Notes under the pieces: generated by a model
Seen by the model: only the letters and a program-made list of their open reading frames with translations
What the model was told of the DNA's origin: nothing
Database searches by the model: none
Part shown: positions 21,387 through 31,589 of the stretch, piece after piece
Numbering within the stretch: position 1 is the stretch's first letter
Layout of the letters: every line of letters begins with the position of its first letter
Position numbers and translations under genes: made by a program
NCBI GenBank assembly: GCA_002633005.1
Contig: NMRA01000162.1
Location: 703,761 to 767,760, forward strand
DNA: 64,000 bases
Source: Phoronis australis
Lineage: Eukaryota; Phoronida; Phoronidae
Direction of reading: 5' to 3'

Positions 21387-21882
21387 ATGTCTTCATTCAA
21401 ATGTCAGACAATGTTGCATTAGTCAAGCGGTTTGCAGTCTTTTCCGTCCGTTTTTTATTCAGCTTTAAAGTGGCGCCATCCAAGAACTTTCTGCGATGTC
21501 AAGAACGTAAAATCACCCGTCAAGAAATTGTGGAAAACACGTCAATTCGGTACGCAGAGCACGATGTGCGATTGAAAGTATCGGGTCTCTTGATTGCATT
21601 TGAAAAGCCCGTTTTGAATGAACAGTAAATACGGTCGGAACGCACGTTACTTTTGTTTGCCTGGATTTCCTGATAACCCCCTTCATTTGTCATTCTTTGC
21701 AGTATTTCAAACCTGCCGTGTCCCACTGTGTATGTCTCCAGCCTGTGCTCTGTTGTGGTATTATGCGTCATTTTATTGCCACGTGAGAGTGTTGTTGATA
21801 TTGGATCATAAACCAAGGAATATTCTTATGCCTCACTTGATTAATTCATAACTGATTCAATTGGAGCTTCCAGTCCACTGAT

Positions 21883-22233
21883 TCAACTGGTTGTGTCTGT
21901 AAACAGTGCCACGATTTTTTTCACAGCCTCCTCCATGGGTTCGGGGCGAGAGCCTCCTCCCGTTTTCTTCACCTCTCTTTGCAGTTGGTTCTTTGAGGCT
22001 CTCGCCCCAGACACCATGTGCCTCCACTTTCCCTTTGTGTCATATGCTGTTCTGTTTGCTGTTCCCAGACTTGTGATTTTGGATGCTATGTCTTCCCAAA
22101 ATGAGTTCTTTTCGGCCTTCGTCACCTTCTGACTGAACATGCTGTTAATTACTTGCAAGTTTGACTCTGCAAGTTCAGTCAGAAGGTTGATTTCGTGCTT
22201 TGTCCAATTGCAAAATCTTTTCTTTTCAGCCAT
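21883..22233 (-). CDS. Myb/SANT-like Harbinger accessory protein
   Basis: An intact 116-codon frame from an ATG close to the right TIR. The amino end FCNWTKHEINLLTELAE, with a later FWEDIASKI and KWRHM, gives the three-tryptophan-like spacing of a Myb/SANT-type DNA-binding domain (W about 10, W about 46, W about 72). Harbinger elements encode such a partner, which helps bring the transposase to DNA and into the nucleus. The tail is basic with a GGGSRPEP linker and a short helix. Compared with fuller relatives it may lack a carboxy-terminal extension. It faces the transposase. The copy-2 homologue carries a stop and a small deletion. Confidence 0.75.
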   Translation of the reverse strand: MAEKKRFCNWTKHEINLLTELAESNLQVINSMFSQKVTKAEKNSFWEDIASKITSLGTANRTAYDTKGKWRHMVSGARASKNQLQREVKKTGGGSRPEPMEEAVKKIVALFTDTTS

Positions 22234-22289
22234 TTTGTCTGTGCCATGGTAACAGGAATTATGGGTATTGCCTTATATGGTATCCAATT

Positions 22290-22445
22290 TGGCTATCCAC
22301 CGTATAACATAGATATCCGCCGGATAGTTATCCGAACCTTATCCAAGCTTTGTGCAACCCAAATTTATACGCCGGATAACTATTCGGCGTATAAATCTTA
22401 TCCGTCCTATAAGCTCTTATCAGCCGGGTAGTTATACAGACTTTT
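22290..22445. promoter_or_regulatory. Right subterminal repeat array of Harbinger copy 1
   Basis: Several TATCCGCCGGATA / TATACGCCGGATAA words lie between the Myb-like gene and the right TIR. They match the left array and probably serve as transposition sites. Confidence 0.65.
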
Positions 22446-22459
22446 ATGCAACCGGGCCC

Positions 22460-22973
22460 TAGATAATTGGAGCATCAAGCTATCACAGCCCGCACACTTT
22501 TGCTTGAAGGGCGGTCGCCCCCTGCTTCTTACACCTTTCTTGGAAAGACATTTTGGTTTATACTGGTACTTTCAGGAGACCAATATTATGTTTGTTAGTT
22601 TCTGACCACATGGACAAAATTCTGCAATTTTTCTACGTGTCCTCCATCCAATTGCCATGTTTAACCTGGAGACCACGGGTTATTGAGTCACCCCCTGGTT
22701 CTGATGTACACGTACATCCTGTCATTGATATTAGCTTCAGTTCCCAGTTTTTACGATTACATCTTGCCCATGTGTGTGTATTTTCAATACTCCGCTAAAT
22801 GTTTATGTTCTCAATATTTTAGGCAAACACGTACAATTTTGAATTTGACAAAATAAAACCGACCATGGTAGTTGATGACTCCCGTACATGTACATGTACC
22901 TCCGTAATTCATCGGAGCACACTCTCCCTAGGTGTAGGTACGGTCCATGACAAAATAATGAACGTCTTTCATA
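22460..22973. other. Spacer between Harbinger copy 1 and the gypsy element
   Basis: No gene recognised. It contains an ACATGTACATGTAC palindromic word near 22885. Confidence 0.45.
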
Positions 22974-23198
22974 TGTGACGGGACGTTCGTAACTTTACGT
23001 TTAGTTAGTTGCAAATGTTCAGTTATTCTTATGCTAATGTCTTTGTTGTGTCTCAGAGCACCTTTGTTACGTGGGCATGCGGGTGCGACTGTATGTGTCG
23101 GGCACTTTGCTAGCGACAGGCTTAGGAGAAGGGTGTTTCCTTCCTTTGCCTTCATAAAATTGATCGTTATTATGTGTAACTGAACTGAAACGTATGCC
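22974..23198 (+). repeat. 5' LTR (shared portion)
   Basis: Starts TGTGACGGG and aligns with 30985-31210. The true 5' LTR may run further right, to about 23350, before a TGGTCACAAG-like stretch that could be a primer-binding site. That extension is inference. Confidence 0.75.
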
Positions 23199-24048
23199 GG
23201 CTGAGATATTTTCTCTGACGACGTGTGCAAAATTATGACTGTGCTACAACCTTGCATGGAAAGTTGAACTGCTTACTGAATTTACAAGATTTGTGTCAAG
23301 GCTCCGGTAGGAATTTTCTGGAAAGGACAATGTCTTAATTTGCTACTATAGTGGTCACAAGTTCGTGGTGGTGTCTGGAACAGATCGTCGTGCTCGCCAA
23401 GAACGGAACTTTCTGGACTATGTGTTTGACGACGCCCTATCCTGCTGTAAACTAAACTCAGTTGAATTTTGTGTCACTGAAAATGTTTTTGTGTTACTGT
23501 TGTTTGACATAAGTTCACTTAATGCGCCTGGTATTGAGAGTTCTTTAATTTCTTAAGCTAGTGTATTTTCATGCTGTAGGTCAAGTTTTCTCACATTATT
23601 GGGGTGATTCTAAGTTTGTTTATGTTCCTTATATTTCATCCTTTGTCATGGATTCGCTGTGTGACAAATGTGTGATTATTGGTGAGGTACCAGAGTGTGA
23701 GGATGTCGAGTTGTTGAATTTTCTGCCCGCTGAAATTCCCAATGGCGTTAAGCATGCTTGGCGAGTTAACTTATTCTTTTACATCGTCTTTGATTCTGAC
23801 AAAATAGTTAACAAGTGTGTTAATTTTGTACGTAAGGACCATTTCAAGAAATTCAAATTGATAAATTTCAAAAGCAACTGGTACTGATGAGTCATTTCTC
23901 CGTGAATGTGCCGGTAAAAGTGATGAAAACATGTCCTCGTTGATTTCATTGATAGGGGAGATGTCTCCTGTTCAAAAGAATACTGTGGTCATCTGTTGTT
24001 GGATCCGGCGACCCTAACAGTGTTGAGAGTAAACATGCGTCTTCAAGT

Positions 24049-25115
24049 GTGAACTCATGGGGTAATGTTTTTCATATGGACCTTGTTCGCTTAGCCGCAT
24101 TTTCAGGTAGTGAGAGCTTGTGTATTTCCTTTCAACAGCGGTTAGGCGAAGTGCAGTGTTTGCAGGTTACGTTGCAAAACGATGGTTTTCTGAAAAAACC
24201 GATCAGACCCTCGTTGAGGGGCAGTGCGGCTGAATTGCTTGAATCTGATTTGTCTGAAAACGAATTGCTTAGTAAATTAAACTCTAGATACGGTGATGTG
24301 TTACCTGTTGGAAAAATTCTACAGTTCTAGACAGGATAAAAAAGATAGCGTTACCCAATGGGCTGGGCGCTTAGAGAAAAATGTCTGAATCATGCCCCAT
24401 TCCGAAAGAGGCGCTGCCATCTGTGCTAAAATCACATTTTGTGTCCGGTTTGCTGTCAAATGACGTCAGACTTGGTCTAAAGCATTTTGTGGACGAGCTA
24501 CTGATTTGCGCCCGTCGTTTAGACACTGAGTTCAGCATAAAATCGCAGTCACACCACTCTCTTGATAGTGGTGATAAAACTTATAAAATGGTCACTATGA
24601 TCGATGCCTTGGCTAAAAGAATAGAGAAACTTGAAGGTAGTTTCACTCGAAATAGGTCCAATGTTTTCAACGAGAACTCTAGGTTCCGCAGACAACCCTA
24701 TGGTAACGTGAACCGGCAACGTTCGGAACAACAGAGTATTTGCCAATCTACTGATGTGCGGGCTGACAGCTCTTTACCCAGATTTGACGGTGTTTGTTTC
24801 CGGTGCCATGAATACGGTCATAGGGCTGCCAATTGCACGGTTGCTTTAAACTTCATTCGGTCGTCGACAGGGGGGGTTTCCAACCGATCGCATGGAAACC
24901 CCCCCTCAGTAGGCTTAGTATGGGAATCCTTTGAAAAGGAATTGATGATTTCAAATGTGAGATGCATATGTTTCCTCGATACTGGTTCTAGAGTAAGTAC
25001 GATCTCCGACAGCTTGTGTCAGCATATTGGTTTGTCTCTGCTGCCTATTTCAGATATTACTCGACCTTTGCGTGTTGAAAACGCCAACGGAGAAGCTTTG
25101 CCTTACAAGGCTTAG
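24049..25115 (+). pseudogene. Gypsy gag with zinc knuckle, followed by protease
   Basis: The first part has LRGSAAELLES and LLSKLNSRYGDV, typical of the gag capsid region (LRG-x-A then a short helix and R-Y/F-G-D). A frameshift near 24320-24385 moves the frame. The second frame continues to CFRC-x4-H-x4-C, a CCHC zinc knuckle at about 24795-24836. The protease signature FLDTGS follows near 24970. The protease tail shifts frame again near 25090. Gag packages the element RNA and the protease would mature the polyprotein. The frameshifts make it non-functional. Confidence 0.8.
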
Positions 25116-25288
25116 TTTCACTGTTGGAGTAACCGATACCGATGAGTCAATTGATGTTTTGTTTTTGGTTGTTCCAAACACTTCTTATAATTTACGTGTT
25201 CCTGTTATAGTGGGTACTAATGCTTTGCGTGTTTTGATCGATCTCGTTGATAATGACAATCGCACGGACTGGTTGCTGCTGTTGAAAA

Positions 25289-26772
25289 ATGTCATGTTTA
25301 ATCGTTAAACCTCTCCCAGGCGTAGTTAAGACTGATAAAACTGTTACCATTCCGTCTGGGATGTCCCAAATAATCGATGCATGTACATGTATTTGTGTTA
25401 ACCCATATACATCTTCTAGTTTACAGGTTGTCACCGAAGATTATAGTTCACTGTCACTTCCTAGAAACTTGCAGATGTGGCCCACATTGCATGAGATTAA
25501 CCCTGGGGATCATACGATTCCTGTTAGAGTCGCGAATGTGGGTTGTAAGTCTGTTACTGTTCCTGCTGGTTCAAGCATCTGCAGCATGGTACCGGTGGAT
25601 CAGACGGCAGCTGAAATTCCCTGTTCTGACTCAGCCGAGAATTCTGAGGAGTTCATAATAAACCCAGATTTAAGTATTGAGCAGCGCGCCCGAGCCACAA
25701 GCTTACTCAATGAATATCAAGATATTTTTGCGCAGAATGATTTGGATCTTAGTCATGTTACTCAGGTTCAGCAAAAGATACATTTGACAAGCGATGCTAC
25801 TTTTAAACACCGACATCGCTCTATTCCTCCTAACATGTTGGAGGAAGTTAGAGCTCACTTAAAGGATATGTTGCAACTGGGGGTTATCAGACCGTCCACT
25901 AGTCCATATGCTTCTAGTGTTGTCTTAGAACGTAAAAAGTCTGGAGAGTTGCGATTTTGCTTAGATTTTCGTAAATTGAACGAGATCACGGTAAAGGATG
26001 TTTATGCTTTGCCTCTTGCTACTGAAAATTTGCATACGCTCCATGGTTCTCAATATTTTTCAACTCTTGACATGAAATCTGCTTATTGGCAGGTAGATAT
26101 AGCAGAGGAAGACAAACATAAAACGGCATTCACTGTAGGTCCACTCGGATTTTACGAGTGCAATAGACTTCCGCAACGTTTCAACAAGTGATGGAAATGT
26201 GTATGGGGGACTTGTATATGTCTGAGTGTTTGATATTGTTGGACGATATTTTCGTGTTTAGTGATACATTTGAGAATCATCTAACCCGACTGAGAAATGT
26301 GTTTCAACGCGTAGGTGAGTTTGGCAAGAAACTTAAGCCGTCAAAATGCGAGTTCTTTAAGCAGCGAACTGTGTATTTGGGTCACGTGATTTTTCAACAA
26401 GGGGTCGAATGTGATCCTGATAAGATAGCGGTTGTGTTGGATTGGCCTGTTCCAAAGTGTGTGAAAGACGCGCAAAGTGTTTTAGGTTTCGTGGGTTTTT
26501 ACCGACGCTTTATTCAAGACTTTGCATCACTTGCTCAGCCTCGTGATGCACTTACAAAGGGAGTAACGGGTCGTAAACGTAATTCTTCCGATACCTCGAA
26601 TGGACTGTTTGTTTGGGGTGATGAAGAACAGTATTCTTTTGAAGAACTTAAACGCAGGTGCACGAGTAGCCCGGTACTGGCATTTGCTGATTTTACGCAG
26701 CCATTTTCTGTGCACATTGACGCCAGCATGACGTCGTTAGGTGCTGTAGTATATCAGGAGTCGGGGGATTGA
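25289..26772 (+). pseudogene. Gypsy reverse transcriptase and start of RNase H
   Basis: From about 25660 the frame shows the RT connection region. LRFCLDFRKLNEIT, then FSTLDMKSAYWQV (motif A with catalytic D), then AFTVGPLGFYEC follow. A small deletion at about 26168-26190 removes the FGL-x-NAP motif B core and shifts frame. The next frame carries LLDDIFVFS (the catalytic DD pair), YLGHVI and VLGFVGFYRRFI, then the RNase H entry FSVHIDASM before a stop at 26770. The RT copies RNA to DNA. Loss of motif B would inactivate it. Confidence 0.88.
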
Positions 26773-27110
26773 TTAGACCCAGTGCCTTGCGAGTCGTTGT
26801 TTGAGAGAAGCCGAGAAACTCGATCCTGTACATAACCTTGAGTTTCTGGCTCTTAAGTGGGCCATAACGTCTAAGTTTCACGATTACCTATACGGCGGTT
26901 TGCCGTTTGTAGTGTACACTGACAATAATCCTGGTACATATGTATTGTCTACAGCTAAGCTGGATGAATGCTCTCAGAGGTGGGTTTCTGAATGAGCGAA
27001 TTATATTTTTCAGATTGTGTACAAGACTGGTAAGTCAAACTTAGACGCTGACGCGCTATCAAGAATAGTGTGGCCTGATCACGGCCAGGCTTTGCTTTGT
27101 GGTGTTACGA
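26773..27110 (+). pseudogene. Gypsy RNase H remainder
   Basis: It continues after an in-frame stop with LEFLALKWAI (catalytic E), FVVYTDNNP (catalytic D) and, after another stop, KSNLDADALSRI, the conserved RNase H end. It would degrade the RNA strand during reverse transcription. Confidence 0.8.
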
Positions 27111-27369
27111 TAGTCCAGTCATTGTACGGATAACCCGGAAAAAGTGCAACAGAAGGTTTTATTGCATAAATCGTATCCAAGGAAAGCAGCCACGGTGCAC
27201 TCTGTGTAGTCTCCCATTTCGCAACCTTTAGTTAAACCTCCTGTTGCTTTAATACTTTTCATGAGCATTTGTTCAATTACAAGATCATATCACAATATGA
27301 CAAGCCTGCCCAGAATCTGTCACTTTGTCTTATGGTTTGTTGGCCGTAGATGTCTGGACGGGTGTCTTT

Positions 27370-27887
27370 GAGTTGCTACGTCTGCTTCAGTCAAGTATAT
27401 AAATGAAGATTTTGCATAAGAGTTGTGACCAGCAGCTGCAAAGTAAGGCAGCATTTCAGAAACTGCTTTTAGGTGAAGCTCCCAATCAGACGTTATTTCT
27501 GCTTTTAAAAAAGTCGAAGGATGTCAATCATCTTCATATACTGTAGTCAAAGACTAGTGACTCGACTTTGCATGGACAAATCTGATTTATGTGCTTTGAT
27601 TTTTTATGGACACCCACAAGACACTCCGTCGAGCATACATCGTCGCACACAGACGTCATGCCAGCAATAAGATCATCATACTGCTTCAGACCAGCTCTCA
27701 AATCATCATGAAGAATATCATTGGACATTGAATCTTCTGACGAACTATTCTCTGTCACTGTGAATTCTGAACACCTATACTCTGATTCAGTCGTGTTTGA
27801 ATACACCAGTGGCAGTAGGTCGGAAACCAGAAGTGAACTCTCGTGAGGGCATTCCATTATAATCCAAGGTTCAGAATCGGAAGACAC
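27370..27887 (-). pseudogene. Uncharacterised repeat-associated protein, C-terminal part
   Basis: The 117-codon frame (27887-27534) is acidic and serine-rich, then has LRAGLKQYDDLIAGMTSVCDD and C-containing tail words. After a stop and frameshift near 27540, another minus frame gives KAEITSDWELHLKAVSEMLP then YFAAAGHNSYAKSS. The W-x-L-H-L...MLP.FAA.GH..YAKS pattern is part of the same recalled unnamed family as the upstream frame. The order and strand support one broken gene spanning 28400-27370. Confidence 0.5.
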
Positions 27888-27923
27888 TGGCTGGGCATGG
27901 CATGCCCCATAGTATACATCTAG

Positions 27924-28400
27924 TTATGTGATCAGTTGGGATGTCTGAGATGTCTGAAGAATCTGTCTCCATCTTCTGACAGCCAAAATTTGTATACAAG
28001 CATTGAACTGCTCTTGGCATGTAATCTGTGTATTCTGTGTTGGTGACATTCCGGACTCCTGGAATTTCTGAAGAACCTGAATTTCTTTCTTCATTGGTTT
28101 TGGATTGGTGTTACTTGATCTGTCTATATTTGGAAGTGGGATGTTGAATGTTCTGGCTTTTATGATAGCATTCAGTGCTGAGTCTACCAACATATGCCCC
28201 CTCACTGCTCTATCCACACTTTTTCCATTTAACATAAGGATCACACTGTTTGATGCATACACCGTCTCAAGAACTCCTTGAAGCCCTGTGCTTGACATTA
28301 CGTATCCAATACATTCCAGAATGCTCATCTCAGTATGAAATCTTCCAAGCCTGGCTAAGAACAAGTGACTGCAGATCACTGTCGTTTTGTTTGCAGGCAC
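27924..28400 (-). pseudogene. Uncharacterised repeat-associated protein, N-terminal part
   Basis: The 158-codon minus frame contains LGRFHTEMSILECIGYVM, then STGLQGVLETVYASNSV, then MLNGKSVDRAVRGHMLVDSAL. From memory, the pattern F-H-x-x-M-S-x-L-x-x-I-G-x-x-M, G-L...VYA.N.V...M..GK...RA.RGH..V..AL recurs in a large unnamed protein family scattered through invertebrate genomes. I know no assigned function. The following frame on the same strand (27887-27534) probably continues it after a frameshift. It lacks any recognised catalytic motif. Confidence 0.5.
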
Positions 28401-28439
28401 TAATTTGCTCTAAAATCAGTTACCTATGTTTATAAAAAG

Positions 28440-29470
28440 CATGCATATTAAACAAATTGTGGGCCCTAACTATTAAAATTTAATTAATAACTTTTTGTTA
28501 CACAATCCTATTTGCTTTTCATCAAATTCAGGTGAAATCAGCAGCCAAATTCTCAATACATGCCAGCAGCAGACGAAATCGATGCTTGGGAACAACTAAT
28601 AACATCTCCAACAACAGAGAAAAAAGCCACTTCCTGCCCAATTTTATTAAGGGTTTGTATAATGAATAAGCCAATAACTCCACCAGAATAACACATTTTT
28701 CTAAAAAATATAATTTTTGATACCTCAAATGAATATATTTTACAGAAAAACATATGAGTTTGTAAAATCTATTATGAAAATTTAACTAAATCCTTTTCTG
28801 AAAAACACACCGACTTTTATGTTATAAAATCTAAAATGTGATTAAAATTCCACATTTAGTATATAAATCTTAAAAACGAATTATAGAAACAATCAACTCA
28901 TTAACCCTGACTGTAGATTGTAAAATAATTTTGTGTAAATGCGTATCAGGTTACAAACAAAGTTTGCAGAACGTAAATGCGGTAAATTGGGGTTTGTGAA
29001 TTGGCAGCCATTTTGGCGGCCATTTTGCCAGCCATCTTGATTTTTTTCTCGCAAACCAGTGACCAATTGTAAGGTCCAGACATTTTCAATTGTCTAACTT
29101 ACAAAAGAATAAAACTTTTGCCATTTTCATGTCAAAATATAAAAAGAAATCTTGCAACATGTACCAAATTGCCGTTTCGGCCGCCATTTTGTCGGCCATA
29201 ATGGTTTTATTTTACGGAAAATTTGCATCTTATGTGGTATGCCTGTTATGAAAAGTATATAATCAATGACAAACTTTATTGTTTTATTTTTAGCTGTTAC
29301 ATAAGAGTAATATGCCAGAAAACAGTAAACAGTAAACACCGGTTTTGTCGGCCATTTTTTCCGCCATCTTGAAAAACCGACTTCCGCCACTCCGATTTCC
29401 GTAGATTTTTTTTCTGACACTAAGGGATGTTTGAAGATGCCATTTATGCAAAAAAAACTTTCTGTTGCAA
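28440..29470. other. AT-rich 5' side of the nested insertion
   Basis: No coding signal. Repeated GGCCATTTTG / GCCATCTTG / CGGCCATTTT words occur at about 29005-29035, 29170-29200 and 29340-29370. Confidence 0.5.
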
Positions 29471-29576
29471 TTTTTTCTAGGTTGGGCCCTCTGGAGCCCT
29501 AGAATGACTGGACTACGACACGGAGTGGGTTGGACACTTCGTCGTCATTCTCCCTGCTTTACCAAACGCCGAATTA

Positions 29577-30372
29577 GTGAATTTACAACGTAATGATATT
29601 ATTCTTGGTGGCGTGATGGGATGCTTGCGAGCAAAACGTAAGCCTGATGACACCGCAGATAGCGGTGTACGGAAATATTTGAGGTATTGGAATGATATTT
29701 ACTTAGATCGGGGAATGCTGTTCAAAAACAGGGTCTCCTCAGTTGATAATGAAGTTGTTAGTATGTTAGTTGTGTCACAAGCGCTACGAAGTGAGATTGT
29801 GGTGTCTCTGCACGATGGAGGTGGGCACCAAGGCTATGAGAGAACATTTGTCTTGATTAGCAATCGCTACTTTTGGGTAGGCATGCAAAAAGATGTGGCA
29901 GACTGTTGCAAATCATGTGCGAGGTGTGAAACCGAGGACTATCATGAGTCACTTGAATGCATGTAGACCCAATGAAGTGTTAGCCGTTGATTTTGCTGTT
30001 CTAGAGCTGTCCAGTGACGTTAGGGAAAACGTCTTGGTGATGACTGACGTATTCACGAAGTTTACGCAGGTTGTTGTGACACGTAATCAAACTGCCCTAA
30101 CTGTTGTCAAGGCTCTGACTGATCAATGGTTCAATAAGTTCGGTATTCCGAACAGGATTCATAGCGATCAGGGTCGCAAGTTTGAAACCGATCTCGTTAA
30201 ACAGTTGTGTAAATTATATGACATTCAGAAATCCCGTACAACTCCATATCATCCTGAGGGAAATTCACAGTGTGAGCGTTTTAATAGCACATTGCATAAT
30301 CTGTTGAAAATTTTGCCAATTGATCACAAGCGTAAATGGCCGGAGTATGTACACATGTACATGATCCGGTGA
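29577..30372 (+). pseudogene. Gypsy integrase, zinc-binding and core domains
   Basis: The first frame shows HDGGGHQG, then after about 25 residues CKSCARC, the HHCC zinc-binding domain. A frame change at about 29940 leads to the core: LAVDFAVL (first D), then [11 protein letters not shown] (second D), then [12 protein letters not shown] (catalytic E). This is the D-D-35-E set of Ty3/gypsy integrase. A stop lies at 30370. It would insert the element DNA. The domain order is intact but the frame is broken. Confidence 0.88.
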
Positions 30373-30421
30373 TGTCGTATAATTCTACCCACACAGCACT
30401 ACTAAGAACTCTCCGTTTTTC

Positions 30422-30840
30422 TTGTTCTTTAGCAGGGAACCGAAATTGCCTTCGGATGTTCTCCTGCGGTTTGATGCAGCAAATGAGTATGTAAAGTTAA
30501 GAGCAGATAAAATGAAAGACGCTTGGCTGCGTGCTCGGTATTTTACTGATTCTTCGAATGATAGAAATAAAGCTAGACATGATACACGTGTGTTCGCCCA
30601 ATCACTTCCGTTTGGTGCAACGGTATTTCTGAGAGACCACAGTATCATAGGGAAGAACAAAATTCAGAATGCATTTGGTTCAGTTCCTAATCGTATTGTC
30701 TCTCGGAGAAATAATATGTATGCTGTGTGGGCGGCAGATGGTGCCGGACCGATTAAAACTGTGAATAGGTCGGGGATCTTGGATGGTAGGGACTTGGTAG
30801 GTCTTTGGTATTTTGAATGTTGCTGCTGTTGCAAGTGCGC
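30422..30840 (+). pseudogene. Gypsy integrase C-terminal region
   Basis: After the core, FFSREPKLPSDVLL and LPFGATVFLRDH, with PNRIVSRRNN..YAVW, match the post-core segment and the GPY/F-like module of gypsy integrases. It is separated from the core by a frameshift near 30372-30420 and runs into non-coding sequence before the 3' LTR. Confidence 0.7.
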
Positions 30841-30973
30841 CAGGCGTTGCCGAGCTGAAAGTGGAATGTACGTTGTGATGTCTGTAGCCAGTACGAGGAG
30901 ACTGAATGATTCCATTTCACTGCGCTTTGTTTTCTTATTGTATGTTAATGATGTCGGGACGACATTTTTTGTT

Positions 30974-30984
30974 AGGGGGGAGAA
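30974..30984 (+). other. Polypurine tract of the gypsy element
   Basis: AGGGGGGAGAA lies directly before the TGTGACGGG start of the 3' LTR, as needed for plus-strand DNA priming. Confidence 0.8.
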
Positions 30985-31210
30985 TGTGACGGGACGTTCG
31001 TAACTTTACGTTTATTTAGTTGCAAATATTCAGTTATTGTTATGCTAATAACTTTGTTGCGTCTCAGTGCGCCTTTGTTACGTGGGCATGCGGGCGCGAC
31101 TGTATGTGTCGGGCACTTCGCTAGCGACAGGCTTAGGAGAAGGGTGTTTCCTTCCTTTGCCTTCATGAAAATTGATCGTTATCATGTGTAACTGAACTGA
31201 AACGTATGCC
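30985..31210 (+). repeat. 3' LTR (shared portion)
   Basis: Direct repeat of 22974-23198 with about a dozen differences. Sequence after GTATGCC differs from the 5' side, so this LTR is probably truncated on the right. Confidence 0.8.
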
Positions 31211-31373
31211 TATTATGAGATGAAATACACATTTTGAAGTTCAGTGGAGACTTGCTCTGTTACAGATACATGTACATGTACTGTATTAGTTCAGGAAGAA
31301 ATCCTGTTGCTGCATATTAAGTATTGAAAGTGAACACTTTCATTACATAATTAGTGTAAGTCATATCGCTTAC

Positions 31374-31589
31374 CGTACTTAGGCGTAACTTCTTCGGGTC
31401 TTCCATGGGGCCAAATCTCTACACTTAATGAGACGTTACAGTTGACAGCACGGTAGAAAAACATGATACAGCCTACACCCCACTCTAAATCTATTGTCGG
31501 ACTTGCTAGTTCAGCTCTTGTCGGATGCTGTGCTTGTAAGTACCAAAATGTGCCTTCAACGAGAGATACAGTGTATAAAGCACACGTGA
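31374..31589 (-). CDS. MAM-domain exon, second part of MAM repeat 1
   Basis: This minus-strand exon follows a CGCTGCAG acceptor and ends with AAGTACG before GTAAGC. It is 216 nt, with phase 1 at both ends. The translation has TCALYTVSLVEG, then FWYLQAQHP, RAELASPTIDL, then GCIMFFYRAVNCN and ends PKYG. These are the central strands of a MAM domain, closer to consensus than the repeat-2 exon (RAELASP is typical). It joins in frame to the exon at 36797-36943 across an intron of about 5.2 kb. It sits only about 160 bp from the 3' LTR of the gypsy element, so that element is inserted in the next intron. Confidence 0.82.

Larger units (their letters stand above)
17766..22459. mobile_element. PIF/Harbinger DNA transposon, copy 1 (internally rearranged)
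   Basis: The ends are perfect inverted repeats of GGGCCCGGTTGCATAAAA. Both ends carry several copies of a TCCGGCGTATAA-type word in both orientations. A Harbinger transposase remnant runs rightward from the left end, and a Myb/SANT-like gene runs leftward from the right end. That is the standard two-gene layout of the superfamily. Two further TIR elements are nested inside (18609-19129, 19179-20146). No clear 3-bp target duplication is visible: the flanks read CCT and TAG. The copy at 47510-53433 shares this architecture. Confidence 0.85.
27150..29480 (-). mobile_element. Nested insertion carrying an uncharacterised protein family
   Basis: This block separates gypsy RNase H from integrase. 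Its coding signal is on the opposite strand. The side from 28450 to 29470 is very AT-rich with three clusters of GGCCATTTTG/GCCATCTTG words. The precise ends are not visible: I found no obvious terminal repeats or target duplication. No transposase, RT or integrase is seen in it, so it may be a fragment of a larger element or a processed gene copy. Confidence 0.55.
22974..31210 (+). mobile_element. Ty3/gypsy LTR retrotransposon, decayed, with a nested insertion
   Basis: Two direct repeats starting TGTGACGGGACGTTCG (22974-23198 and 30985-31210) bound gag, protease, RT, RNase H and integrase remnants in Ty3/gypsy order on the plus strand. A purine tract precedes the 3' LTR. The LTR copies differ at about a dozen positions by eye, so the insertion is not recent. 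Frameshifts, stops and a small RT deletion make it defective. About 2.3 kb of unrelated DNA (about 27150-29480) interrupts it between RNase H and integrase. The outer LTR ends are uncertain, because the shared part stops at GTATGCC without a CA end. Confidence 0.88.

Noticed and set aside
24549-24746. Antisense open frame in gypsy gag
   Set aside because: It is a reverse-strand shadow of the gag zinc-knuckle region.
28999-29375. Repeated GGCCATTTTG words as a possible regulatory array
   Set aside because: The spacing is irregular and they lie in the untranslated side of a nested repeat; nothing ties them to regulation.
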